Below are positions 52,667-62,081 of a stretch of DNA of 64,000 nt, one piece after another. Numbering within the stretch: position 1 is the stretch's first letter; the number at the start of each line of letters is the position of its first letter. This DNA comes from Fulvia fulva (lineage: Eukaryota; Ascomycota; Dothideomycetes; Mycosphaerellales; Mycosphaerellaceae). The notes beneath the pieces were generated by a model that was not told the DNA's origin, made no database searches, and worked only from the letters and a program-made list of their open reading frames with translations. The stretch spans positions 5,566,501 to 5,630,500 of the forward strand of contig NC_063015.1 of the NCBI RefSeq assembly GCF_020509005.1, read 5' to 3'. The position numbers and the translations under genes were made by a program.

Positions 52667-54394
52667 ATGGCAGGTTCCACACCCGAGCGAGTCATCTGGA
52701 TTGGCGACGATGCATTGCTTCCTAAAGCGACGGATACGGCTACATTGGACGAGCAGTCTGCGCTGATCTTCATCTACGATTCAGATCTGAAGAATCAAGC
52801 AGAGTACCTACCAAGCTGTTATCAGCGCAAGGAGGCTCTTCGGATTCAGAAGGCCACAAATGGCTCCTGGGTCTCTTTCGACGCGGAACAAAAGCTCAAG
52901 GGCATACATCAATCCATCGTTGTTGCAAGTCAACTCCAAGTGATGCCGACCTTCACTACATGGAAAGAGTTTGCTGGCAGTTTGAGCGCAAAGCCACCGA
53001 CCAAGGCATCTGGACCGGCCGGGATGTCGAAAAGGCCACAACGGGCTAAAGGCAAGAAACCGACGAAGAAGGAACTAGAGCTAAAGAAGAAAACACTTCT
53101 GACATTCTGCTGAAGCGGCGATCCAAAGCTCTCCATCATTGAGCCAGTATATGCCAATAGCGAGAACACGTACGAAACTTCTCGATGCTACCCCAATCTT
53201 GCAGAGCTCCGAGAGAGTGAACTCAAGATTGGGGACATCCAGGCGCTCGACATCATCGCAGGCAATGCTACCAGTCCTGACAACCAGTACCGCCCACAGT
53301 CATGTATCAAGCAAACACCAGACTGCGCAATGACTGTGGACGACGTCCTGAAGCGTACGAACTCCTCGTGCTTACAAGGCGTCATCATCAATCCACGAGA
53401 TGAACACAGGCTTCTGCTTGGGTGTCGCAGTGGTGAGCCCGATGAGAAGATCGCAAAGAGGTTCGTTCAGAAGGGAACAGAGTGGTTCCACCAGGAGAAA
53501 GTCTTGCCGCTGAGAGACTTTGGTGAGTTCAGGGTACTGATCGCAACACTACCAGATCAGAATGGGCTTCGAGGGCGTACTAGCTACGTTTTTGAGGCGA
53601 TCCATACTGCGCAAGAGAGCAATGCCAAAGGTGCTGGCGCCATCACCAAACGGACACTGAACAGAGTTGGACCTGAGTTACTCGACAAGAAGCATTGTGG
53701 CAACAGGACGTACGCCGACCTCGAAGCTTATACCTTGTGTGTCTTCGATCAGCTCAGACGCTTTGAGCATCAGAGCATCGTCGGTGTCGAGCGTAATGAC
53801 GCCAAGGTCGAGGAGGTCATGACTCGCTCGAAGCGAAAGCGTGGCTCTGATGAAGATGGCGAAGAGGAGGATGTCCCAGCGCCGAAGAAGCTCAAACCGA
53901 CATCACCTGTTGCAAACTCGAGCGGAGAGCCTGTAGCCGACGCTGCACCTCTCGAGGAGCCCTCTGAGGACGACCAGCCGTCATACATCCTCGGCGAGTG
54001 CGGTCAGTCAACGTTCGAATCTCTCGAAGTTGGTGTCCGCCTTGACATCGGCATCTCCACAGCACGAAATGGTCATCGCTTCTTCGTCAACGAGATCAGT
54101 CGCGAGTGGTATGTTGACTATTTTACTTTTGTCCATGGCAATCCCAGGACAAAGTACTGTACTGCGTTTGCGAATGCTAGGAATCACTACTTCTTCGGGT
54201 CAGAGGATGAGACAGAAGAGCCGCCCATTGAGGACGATGACAATCATGAAGCTCCTGAGGGTTCTGACAGTTCTGGGCTTTCTGATCCGCGTGACTCTTC
54301 GGAAGCTTCTGGGACATCTAGTCCGTCTGTTGCGAAGGCTCAGAGGATGACACGGAGTCAGGCAAGGAAAATGAGCGAGGAGGGAGGGCAGTGA
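52667..54394 (+). pseudogene. Large hypothetical protein with one in-frame TGA
   Basis: ATG 52667 (MAGSTPERVIWIGDDALLPK) begins a frame of 576 codons with a single internal stop, TGA at 53111-53113, after KKTLLTFC. The frame continues directly as SGDPKLSIIEPVYANSENTY and stays open to 54394. The N-terminal half contains a basic linker (KRPQRAKGKKPTKKELELKK). The C-terminal half has helical parts, an NLS-like RSKRKRGSDEDGEEED, a conserved-looking VRLDIGISTARNGHRFFVNE...WYVDYFTFVHG segment, and an acidic tail ending RMTRSQARKMSEEGG. A weak CTGAC...AAG lies near the TGA, but I find no good donor, so an intron is unlikely. It may be a pseudogene, a readthrough gene, or two ORFs. The family is unknown. 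Confidence 0.6.
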
Positions 54395-54589
54395 GAGACG
54401 TTAAAAGACGCTGTGCGTCCGTCATTACCGTCAGCTTGTTCATTATGTTGTGCAGCGCTTTTGTAATTACACTTTTAGCCACACTGAGCTTCATTCATGC
54501 CAAAGCCCTTCACATTCCCCAGACTCATGATGAGTACGCGCCTGCAGAGTGCCCTTGGGTATCATCTCGGCGTACACGCCTTATCGCCT

Positions 54590-55810
54590 TTAGCCTTGGA
54601 GACCGAGGGCCATAGATCTTGCCTGATAGTCTGACCACTGGCGCCTGTACTCTTCGCACACCTTACACGCCTCGTACCGACATACCATGACCGGGCTCAG
54701 CTCGGCATCGTCGTCGAAGTAGATGCGCTGCGGAACGAAGAATCTCTCTGCACAGGCAGAAAGTCTAGTCGCGGGGAGTCTGATGTAGTAGTTGATGTTG
54801 TTGCGACGGGATGTCCACGCAGCGCGAGCACCATTCCAAACGCAGTCTCTGACGACGTGAAGGTAGGGCAGCTTCTGTCTTGCCGTGTCTGGACGGTTGA
54901 AGCTGATATGCTGCGCGCCGCCTGCTTCGTTGAAGGTGATGTTGGCAGATAGACGGACTCTGTGCTTGCTGACGTAGAGTGTGATGCGTTCGGTTGGCTC
55001 GACTGCTGGCTGAGTAGCGTCTTGCATGACCGCGTCTTCCATAGCGGCTTGTTGACGATCGTATTCCTGCGCTTCCAGCTCCTCCTCTGTCAATCCGAAG
55101 TCCGCCATCACCTCGTCCCTGATTTCGTATCCGTTGTCCTCGTGGCTGCTTCCGCCGTAGCCCTCCTGCTGTTCCCGTTCTTGTCCTGCCTCCAAGGCGT
55201 CCTCCTCCCCTTCACCTTGAATCTCCTCTCCAACATGCTGCTCACCATGAGGCGCGTCTTGATCCCCAAGATTCACGTCGTCGTCCACGTCCTCTGGTCC
55301 GCCGCCATTCTGTGGAGCAGGCGCGGCAGGGGCAGCAAGCCGAGCAGGCGCGACAGGTGCGGTAGGCGCAGCAGGAGCGGCAGGAGCAGTGGGGGCGGCA
55401 GGAGCGGATGGTTGCGCCGTCCACGAGACACCCAGAGCAGTCGCGGCATTCTGCAGCAATGACTCGACCCTTGTGAGATCGGCGAGCTCTTGGGCGGTGT
55501 ATGGTGTTTGGTCGCGGGGGTTTGGACGGTCAATCACGAACCACCGCATGCTACGCTCCGGCTTGCCGGTCCTCCTGCTGATGGTGAAGCGAGGTTGCCA
55601 TTGGTCATAGAGGTGCCTGAACGCCTTGCCGCTCTTCGCTGGAAACGCCTGTGCGAAGATGCGCTGGAAGTTGTTCTGATTGGCTATGTTGTTAGGGTTG
55701 AGGATGTGCGGATTCTCGAAGAGGACCTTGAGACCGCGGCGCTCATCGTCAGTCCAAGGACTCATGCCGCTGAGAGGGCGATTCTTCTTCTGACCGATTC
55801 TAGGCGCCAT
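54590..55810 (-). CDS. SANT/Myb-like protein with Ala/Pro-rich linker
   Basis: From ATG 55810 the protein (406 aa) starts MAPRIGQKKNRPLSGMSPWT. Residues about 17-75 resemble a Myb/SANT helical domain: PWTDDERRGLKVLFE, NFQRIFAQAFPAKSGKAFRH, YDQW. An Ala/Pro repeat linker (APAAPTAPAAP) and a strongly acidic stretch follow. The C-terminal 120 residues are a second ordered part (ITLYVSKHRVRLSANITFNE, NINYYIRLPATRLSACAERF) ending with a Cys-x4-Cys-x2-Cys group (CRYEACKVC). A DNA- or histone-binding nuclear protein is likely, with an unknown C-terminal module. Its 3' end is 195 bp from the convergent gene ending at 54394. Confidence 0.75.
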   Translation of the reverse strand: MAPRIGQKKNRPLSGMSPWTDDERRGLKVLFENPHILNPNNIANQNNFQRIFAQAFPAKSGKAFRHLYDQWQPRFTISRRTGKPERSMRWFVIDRPNPRDQTPYTAQELADLTRVESLLQNAATALGVSWTAQPSAPAAPTAPAAPAAPTAPVAPARLAAPAAPAPQNGGGPEDVDDDVNLGDQDAPHGEQHVGEEIQGEGEEDALEAGQEREQQEGYGGSSHEDNGYEIRDEVMADFGLTEEELEAQEYDRQQAAMEDAVMQDATQPAVEPTERITLYVSKHRVRLSANITFNEAGGAQHISFNRPDTARQKLPYLHVVRDCVWNGARAAWTSRRNNINYYIRLPATRLSACAERFFVPQRIYFDDDAELSPVMVCRYEACKVCEEYRRQWSDYQARSMALGLQG

Positions 55811-56272
55811 GATGCCGATGTCGATGTTTCGTTATCGCGTTGCGAGTGGAGGGAAGTTGCGACTCTGTGTGTGTTGATCAAACGTGCGTTTTATTTGACG
55901 CTGGCGGACCCTTCACCTGATGCCAAGCGCAGCCCACTTCACTCGGGTGGCCCGAGCTTTCACGTCCACCCGTCGCGAGATATTCATTCTTGCTACTACT
56001 GTGCTATCGGAAGTGCAGCAGTCTTGGATCGAGCGAGCGCCACGTATGAGGAAGCATAGCCAGGGCAGAAGATTAGGGACATGGCGTGTAATCTTGTAGC
56101 GGAAGACTGGCAGCATTGAAGCACGTAGAACAAGGCGATCGAGAAGCATCGGAATACATAAAAGTCGCCAATGGTCTGTGGAAGTCTTCCAGATTATCCT
56201 TCCCCCACCCGTCACCCCCAGAGGGTCATCCCAGCTTAGGAATCAGAGCGCTTTGGCTCGAAAGCCATACCA
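55811..56272. other. Intergenic spacer
   Basis: Leader of the gene at 55810 (minus side) and 3' flank of the gene at 56273-57226. No gene is seen. Confidence 0.5.
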
Positions 56273-57226
56273 TTATAGCTGGCCCTCAAGGACTTCATAG
56301 TCTTCATATGGCCTGTCGCACCACTCTGCGCATCCAGAATAGATGTCACCGTCGCAGTGTGGACAGCGGAGGTTCCGTACCCCTTCCTCCCAGACCGACC
56401 AGGCTGCATGAAGAGTCGGATTGTGGTAAATGTGGGCACTGACCATCAGTTCCCAAAAAGTCTCCCCTGTGCTCTCGATGCCGGAGTCTTCCTCGTCGCC
56501 CTCGTCTGAGGTGCCGCTCCTATTGTCGTCAAGAGCGTCGCTGGCTCCCCCTTCGTCGTCTCCAGTAGCTGAGAGATCATCTGATGAGTCATCTCCGGAC
56601 GACTCATCGTCGGTCAGGTTCATGACCTCCTGCCTCGCCGCCTCATGGTGCTCCAAGCTCTGCCGCAGGTCATTCATCCTGTCGAGCAAGTCTTGGAAGG
56701 TCAGGGTTGGGAGTGGTACCAACGGTGGGCCGAGATCGAGGGAGGAGATGTCGGAGATGCCGCTGTTGGACTCTGCCTCGAAGGGCTCGATGGTCGGCAT
56801 CATCGGTGGACCCAGATCCAGCTGACTTAATCGTTCTCCGTGGTCATGATCCCCTGAGCTTGAGTCGTGGTCGGAGCCCGTATCATCCGTCACTGCGTCA
56901 CCAGTGTTCTGAGTATGATCTTCTGGTACATGAAGCGGAGCCATGATGAACGTGCCCCAGTTGACGAGTGGCTGTACACCGTTGTTGGCATCCACTGCAT
57001 CATCGCTCTCGACGGAAGGGTCCGGCGATGTCATCTCTTGCACCTCATCCTCCGTCTCATCCTCCGCACCCATCTGCGCGAAGAGTATCGCAGCTACGTT
57101 CGGATCACTATGACCAGGCTGCCAAGGACCAGTAATGCGCGGGTTGTCCCATTCGGCGTCTGTCAGGAAGCGTTCATGAAGACGCCTTGACCTGCCTTCG
57201 CGCTGAAAAAGCTGTTCTTGGCACAT
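56273..57226 (-). CDS. Acidic protein with LDLGPP repeats and a C-terminal Cys cluster
   Basis: An intact 317-codon frame from ATG 57226 (MCQEQLFQREGRSRRLHERF). The protein is very rich in Asp, Ser and Glu. Two copies of a short motif, SQLDLGPPMMPTIEPF and SSLDLGPPLVPLPTLTF, are 37 residues apart. A helical segment (LLDRMNDLRQSLEHHEAARQ) follows, then a long acidic stretch. The C-terminal 60 residues are ordered, with W/Y/H-rich ETFWELMVSAHIYHNPTLHA and a putative metal site CPHCDGDIYSGCAEWC (C-x2-C...C-x3-C). This resembles a transcriptional co-regulator or adaptor in composition only. There is no known family. Confidence 0.7.
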   Translation of the reverse strand: MCQEQLFQREGRSRRLHERFLTDAEWDNPRITGPWQPGHSDPNVAAILFAQMGAEDETEDEVQEMTSPDPSVESDDAVDANNGVQPLVNWGTFIMAPLHVPEDHTQNTGDAVTDDTGSDHDSSSGDHDHGERLSQLDLGPPMMPTIEPFEAESNSGISDISSLDLGPPLVPLPTLTFQDLLDRMNDLRQSLEHHEAARQEVMNLTDDESSGDDSSDDLSATGDDEGGASDALDDNRSGTSDEGDEEDSGIESTGETFWELMVSAHIYHNPTLHAAWSVWEEGVRNLRCPHCDGDIYSGCAEWCDRPYEDYEVLEGQL

Positions 57227-58655
57227 GATGGGTTTCGAGGTACAGTTGGTGAGGCATTGCTGGAAGGCAGGACATAAGCGATGTATATGTGTTGTCCGAC
57301 GCGTCGTGCGTCGTGTGCGACGGTAGTGAGAGGTGTGTCATCTGTCGATCAGGAGTCGTCTCTTCAGCCGTCAAATTCACTTCGCAATGCTGGTGCTAGT
57401 AGGCTTAGCGATTCACTCTTCTCCACCAAGGCATTGTCCGACCTACGATTTTAAAGAATAGCATTGTTCCAAGGTCTAGCCCCCAGCACCATAGCTCCCT
57501 TTTGTATCAGTATCGGGATGGCCTTAGGCATGGCCCGGGACCCGGCGAATGCTGTTTCTATCCAGCAATATGACAGCCAAGAAAACGGACAAACTCAAGA
57601 CCAGGTTCTCACAAGAGTACTCCGGTTTTGTATATACAACAAGTGGCACCAAAGTATACGGTGAGCTGTGGGAGGCGTAATCGATAGATAAGTACTACGA
57701 ACATCATACACGACGCAGCTTTTAGGCCAATACAAATTGGGCTTTATGTAATTGCTGGGTCATTGTGCGATTGCATGACATAATGAGGTGCTTGAAACAA
57801 GCAAACCTAATGCGAGAAAGCGAAGGCCTGTCATGCTCTGTACTAGTCAACAGTGTATTCCAGGACAAAGAATCCAGGCACAGAGCACAACCTCTGATCG
57901 CCTCCAAGACGGGATTCAACCCTCTAACAACTTTGCTGCTCAGGGAACGATTATCATATCACATATGGTGCTCCAGAGCACTGAGCATACCAATCACTTC
58001 TCCCGATCGTTCTGTAACAGAACGCAAGCCTCTCAGTGAAAGGGGTACAAAAGGGCTGAGCCACGTTACCCTAGCCACCTGTTCCATCTTAACAGAGGTA
58101 ACGCGATGCACTAGAAAGTCTTAAGGTACTTCGGTGGTCAGAATCAGTAGCGAAAACGCTTACTGCGAAATCCGATGATGCAAAGTGCTCACGACCTGCA
58201 GATGACAAGACGACTGGTGTTGATTGCATCGAGAGTGCTGAATCATTCTTTAGTACTTTTCGAAGCCCGAATCTCGAGAGAAATGGACACCATGAACCAC
58301 CATAGTGTACGTAAAAGGTGAATCAGATGCCAGAACGGCTTCACTTCACATGCGTCGGCCCGAAATTCTGTTAGCACGAAATTTCGAGCTGACAACACAA
58401 CACGCGCGTTTCTTCATCCACCTAATGCAACACTCGGGTAAGTCCAACACGCGAGAAACTGTGCGCGAAACGAACTCGCGTTCATTAGTCCTCTGACTTC
58501 CACATCTTCCTCGCCGTCTCGGTTTGCAATCCCATCCCGACATCGTGAACCACACCAAGAACGCGCTCGACATTACCGGTCCACCCAAGGCTTCCACTCA
58601 CGCCTCCCTGTCTTCTTGTCTTCAGTACCTACTTAAGGCTTCAGCGCGCCTCAAC
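57227..58655. other. Gene-poor stretch and promoter of member C
   Basis: No ORF here shows a domain. The last 150 bp are C/T-rich and lead into the ATG at 58656; the in-frame opening from 58524 is taken as leader. Confidence 0.5.
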
Positions 58656-60464
58656 ATGGCTGCCGAAAGCCTCGGACGACACTGCGTCGCATGCCACAAG
58701 CTGAAGAAGGGATGCGATGGAGCGAACCCCTGTGAATACTGCTCTCACAAGGGCATCGCCTGCGTGGAGTACATTCGCAAGAAAGTGAAGCGGGCGACAT
58801 TGCAGAACGAGATGGGAGAGCACGGAGAAATGCGAAGAAGGGGACAAGCAAACAAGAGACGAAAGACTGGTCACACCCCAGGTCGGCTGCCGCGACGACA
58901 CAAGCCCGGAGAAGCAGAGGAGGTCCTTGAGGAGAACATGCAAGAGACGCCCATGATCTTCGAAGATACAAGGTGGACCTTACGCGCCAAGCTGAACTAC
59001 ACACAACATGTAAAGTACAGCTGCTGCACCAAGATCCTCACGACCCTCTGGCTCGTCGACGAGGACGGAGAAGCTGTCAAGATCGGCGAGCTGAAATCTG
59101 CCATCATCAATAAGACAGACGACACTTGGATCTTGGAGCTGCTCAACCCAAAGAGCTGCAGCCGGGCCCTTCTTAGCAAGCACGAGGTTGGCGGTCGCGC
59201 AAGAGTTGGTGAGATGAGGCGTGTTTTGCAGATGATCTTCGATGAGCAAGGTCATGTCCGAGACATCGAGGAACTGCAACGGGATATCTACCACTTGACT
59301 GGTGACAAGATCCACTACGTCAGTGTCTTCAAGCTCGAACCCGCTTTGCGGAGTGCTGGCCTTGGTGTCGCGGCGATGACACTCTATCACAAAGCTTTGA
59401 CCAGTGGACAAGGAAACCTCCCGTTCGAAGGGTACAGCGTGTTGTCTCCAGCAGCTCTGATCGACGAGTACGAGACCTACGAGAAGAGAGTAATTGCAGC
59501 TGGTGGCATGCCGAAATCATACCTACAAGTTGAAGATGCTCTCATCAACTTCTACGCCAAGATGCTGTACTACACGCTCGTTCTGGGAGACCGCAAACAA
59601 GATGCTCGCGCTATCACTGTTGTGGCACGACCCATCACAGAAGAGCTCGCAAGACTGGAGCTGGATCTGCTGAAGGAGAGGATGAAGGCTCGGCTACCTT
59701 TACAGGACGCTGTTCTGGCCACGAGAGACGAGGATACTTCAGTGGAACGTATTAGACGTGCTCATGGTCGAGTGGTGGCCAGACTGGTGAGAACAGCAGA
59801 AGCAGAGAGGCAGTACCATGTCGAGATGAAAGACTTCGGTGACACCGTGGACACAGTGACTAGTGCCGATTCTTTCAAAGACATCGACGGCGGGGCAGAC
59901 GTTTCGCAACTCCAAGACCTGGTCAATCACCTCAAGTCCGCTCGGTCAATTTCCATGCAGCAGATCTTCCAACGCCTCAACCTCAGCGTAACACAATTGA
60001 GAGACCTTCAAAACCACATCCAGTCTGGCAGGGCACAGAGGACGGCGGCTCTCATAAGACAGGGTATGCTCAAGCTGAGAAGACCACCCCGCAACGCGAC
60101 GACCAACAGCCAGAACCAAGAGCGTGACGCCGAGAAAGATGCGTCCGCACAAACATATACCCAGTCAGACGCAGGCAGACAGATCGCTCAAGCGCTCGAG
60201 ACCTTCTCCATGTCAACGACACCTCCTCCGAAGATGCCCAGTGAGCGAGAGCGGGCCAGCATGGTGTTGCAGTCGCGCACAGGAGATGGGACTGATGGAG
60301 AAGACATCACGGTGGTAGAGCCAGAAGGGCAAGTAGAGGGTACCGCAGTCGTGATTGCCGACTCAGGCACGGCTGTAGCGGAGCGCGATACTGGGGAGCA
60401 GGGAGAGCAGATCGACGGTCCAACTGGCGGTGTTCAGCTGGAGGAGGGTGACAAAGGCGCTTAA
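58656..60464 (+). CDS. Zn(II)2Cys6 plus GNAT-like family member C
   Basis: ATG 58656 (MAAESLGRHCVACHKLKKGC) opens 603 codons. The zinc cluster has Cys at residues 10, 13, 20, 26, 29 and 36, a textbook C-x2-C-x6-C-x5-C-x2-C-x6-C, followed by a basic NLS-like stretch (RRRGQANKRRKTG). The family core runs from WTLRAKLNYTQHVKYSCC through LNPKSCSRALLSKHEVGG, the motif A-like LRSAGLGVAAMTLYHKAL (about 59343-59400), EGYSVLSPAALIDEYETYEK, VEDALINFYAKM and GDRKQDARAITVVARPI. The C-terminal 250 residues are helical and then acidic/disordered. It lacks the fungal-specific regulatory domain of ordinary zinc-cluster activators. The likely role is DNA-targeted and nuclear, with an acetyltransferase-like fold of unproven activity. 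Confidence 0.82.
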   Translation: MAAESLGRHCVACHKLKKGCDGANPCEYCSHKGIACVEYIRKKVKRATLQNEMGEHGEMRRRGQANKRRKTGHTPGRLPRRHKPGEAEEVLEENMQETPMIFEDTRWTLRAKLNYTQHVKYSCCTKILTTLWLVDEDGEAVKIGELKSAIINKTDDTWILELLNPKSCSRALLSKHEVGGRARVGEMRRVLQMIFDEQGHVRDIEELQRDIYHLTGDKIHYVSVFKLEPALRSAGLGVAAMTLYHKALTSGQGNLPFEGYSVLSPAALIDEYETYEKRVIAAGGMPKSYLQVEDALINFYAKMLYYTLVLGDRKQDARAITVVARPITEELARLELDLLKERMKARLPLQDAVLATRDEDTSVERIRRAHGRVVARLVRTAEAERQYHVEMKDFGDTVDTVTSADSFKDIDGGADVSQLQDLVNHLKSARSISMQQIFQRLNLSVTQLRDLQNHIQSGRAQRTAALIRQGMLKLRRPPRNATTNSQNQERDAEKDASAQTYTQSDAGRQIAQALETFSMSTTPPPKMPSERERASMVLQSRTGDGTDGEDITVVEPEGQVEGTAVVIADSGTAVAERDTGEQGEQIDGPTGGVQLEEGDKGA

Positions 60465-61475
60465 ATGATGGCATGACCGTCTCTTGATGACCAGCTGCGC
60501 AAAGTGCTCGATGCCATGCATGCCAGGGCTTTAGAGACCAAGCACAGACGGGCTCTGGGCGCTGAGCATGATGTCTCGGAGCTCGACACCATATCAGGCA
60601 AGGATAGCGAGCTGTTGGTGCGACGGCGACAGCACTGGCCTGATACGTTCCTTCGAGCAACACTGCGGTGACTTTCTGTTTGGTTATGGTCATCGCTTAG
60701 ACAAACCACTACAAATAGTCGGTCTAGTTAGTTCGGCGAAGCATCGCAGCGCGCAGGGCACGTATTTGAATAGAGTCAGCGTCAGTAGGCAGACCAGCAT
60801 AGTAGGAAGATGTCATCAGCCTCGTCTGGCTCGTCAGTGATGTCTGTCTTGTGTCTTCATGATCTTTGCAGTACCATCCGCCTTCGTTGATCAGTGGTCC
60901 AGTAACTCCACAGCTGTGCCCATGGAGCGTGCAACTCATACACAAATTGCCAACATAGCCTCCCGTGAAAGCTGATCAAGGACAATACTATCCTTCTGTT
61001 CTGCAGGCTGAAGCATCGGTCGTGTTTCAAGGTGTTGGCTCCAATGAAAGGACGGCTTTGTCATGGTTCGAAAAGTGTTTGTACGGCTGGCCATGCTTAC
61101 CAGCTCATTGTTCCGGCCGCCAAGACCCTGAGGACTGTCCTCAAATGGTCAGATCTGATAGCGATTCACATGTGGCGCAGAAATAGATGCTTATGTGCAC
61201 GCAGGCTTCAGCGAGCTTCCGCTTCCATCAACTTCGCGACTTCGGCCTTTTTTGACAACATCCAGACTCAAGCAAAGGTCACTATCATCAGCGGACTGTC
61301 GTAATATCTGCATCGACCGACTCAAGAGCCGCTTGTCGAACACAGTGCTTCAACGACGAGATCACACACGAGCAATATCGCCGAGTCATCGACCTCGCCT
61401 ATCGCGGCAGACAGCGCCAAGCTCCGCACTAGACTCGATCATCAAGACAGCTCCAACCGACTCCTTAGCCGCAGT
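60465..61475. other. Gene-poor stretch
   Basis: No ORF shows a domain. It contains the 3' flank of member C and the leader of the gene at 61476. Confidence 0.5.
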
Positions 61476-62081
61476 ATGGAAACAACAAACGCCGCCAATG
61501 TCCCGCACAGCATCTCTTCTCGTCTACTCGCACTGCCCGAGGAGCTCCTCCTCAAGATCTTCAAGGAGAATTGTCCATACCCAACCAGCAGTACCCACAC
61601 TCCAACCTGCTCCAACTTCGCCGACGCCTTTGACGACTACCTGAACTCGCATTCTCTTACGCACCACCTTCGAGAACTAGCCCTCGACGCCTTCTTCCAC
61701 GACTTCGTCCTCGAGGTTAACATGGAATTCAAATGCTTCGAAAACCACATGATGTCGTGGTTCGAGCCGATCATCAGCAGCTGCGGGCTGGAGGATGGTG
61801 GCCACCGACGTCGCATCACCAGAGCGCGAGTGACGGTCACGCTACAGCATGCAAACTTCAAGGTCGAGGCGGTGGAGAGTGTCGCGAAGATCGTTCGGAA
61901 GCTTGCGGTGGGGACGAGTCTCAAGGAGCTGGATGTGGGGTTTCGTACGTGTAGTGTTGCTTTGTCGGAGAGCATGAGGCAGATGCTGGAGGAGAAGCTT
62001 GGGCTGGTGGCGAGGCTGGCTAGGATCGAGATGAAGATGACGGTGGTAAAGGGATCGATGCCGTATAGTGCGTTGCTGTAG
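61476..62081 (+). CDS. F-box-like hypothetical protein, 201 aa
   Basis: ATG 61476 (METTNAANVPHSISSRLLAL) leads straight into LLALPEELLLKIFKENCP, a short F-box core (LP-x-E-[LI]-x-x-x-I-[FL]). The rest is a helical/strand region with LRELALDAFFHDFVLEVNME, the pattern of many short fungal F-box proteins, and it ends at 62081 without a clear repeat domain. It would bind Skp1 and recruit an unknown substrate. There are no introns. It is shorter than most family members and may be truncated. Confidence 0.65.
   Translation: METTNAANVPHSISSRLLALPEELLLKIFKENCPYPTSSTHTPTCSNFADAFDDYLNSHSLTHHLRELALDAFFHDFVLEVNMEFKCFENHMMSWFEPIISSCGLEDGGHRRRITRARVTVTLQHANFKVEAVESVAKIVRKLAVGTSLKELDVGFRTCSVALSESMRQMLEEKLGLVARLARIEMKMTVVKGSMPYSALL

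Noticed and set aside
53093..53118. Intron explaining the TGA at 53111
   Set aside because: A CTGAC and an AAG acceptor-like end exist, but the nearest GT donors are poor and the removed part would include a coherent basic segment.
54611..55810. Alternative plus-strand genes opposite the SANT-like gene (54962-55462 and 55490-56059)
   Set aside because: They mirror the Ala/Pro repeat of the real gene; the SANT-like motif supports the minus strand.
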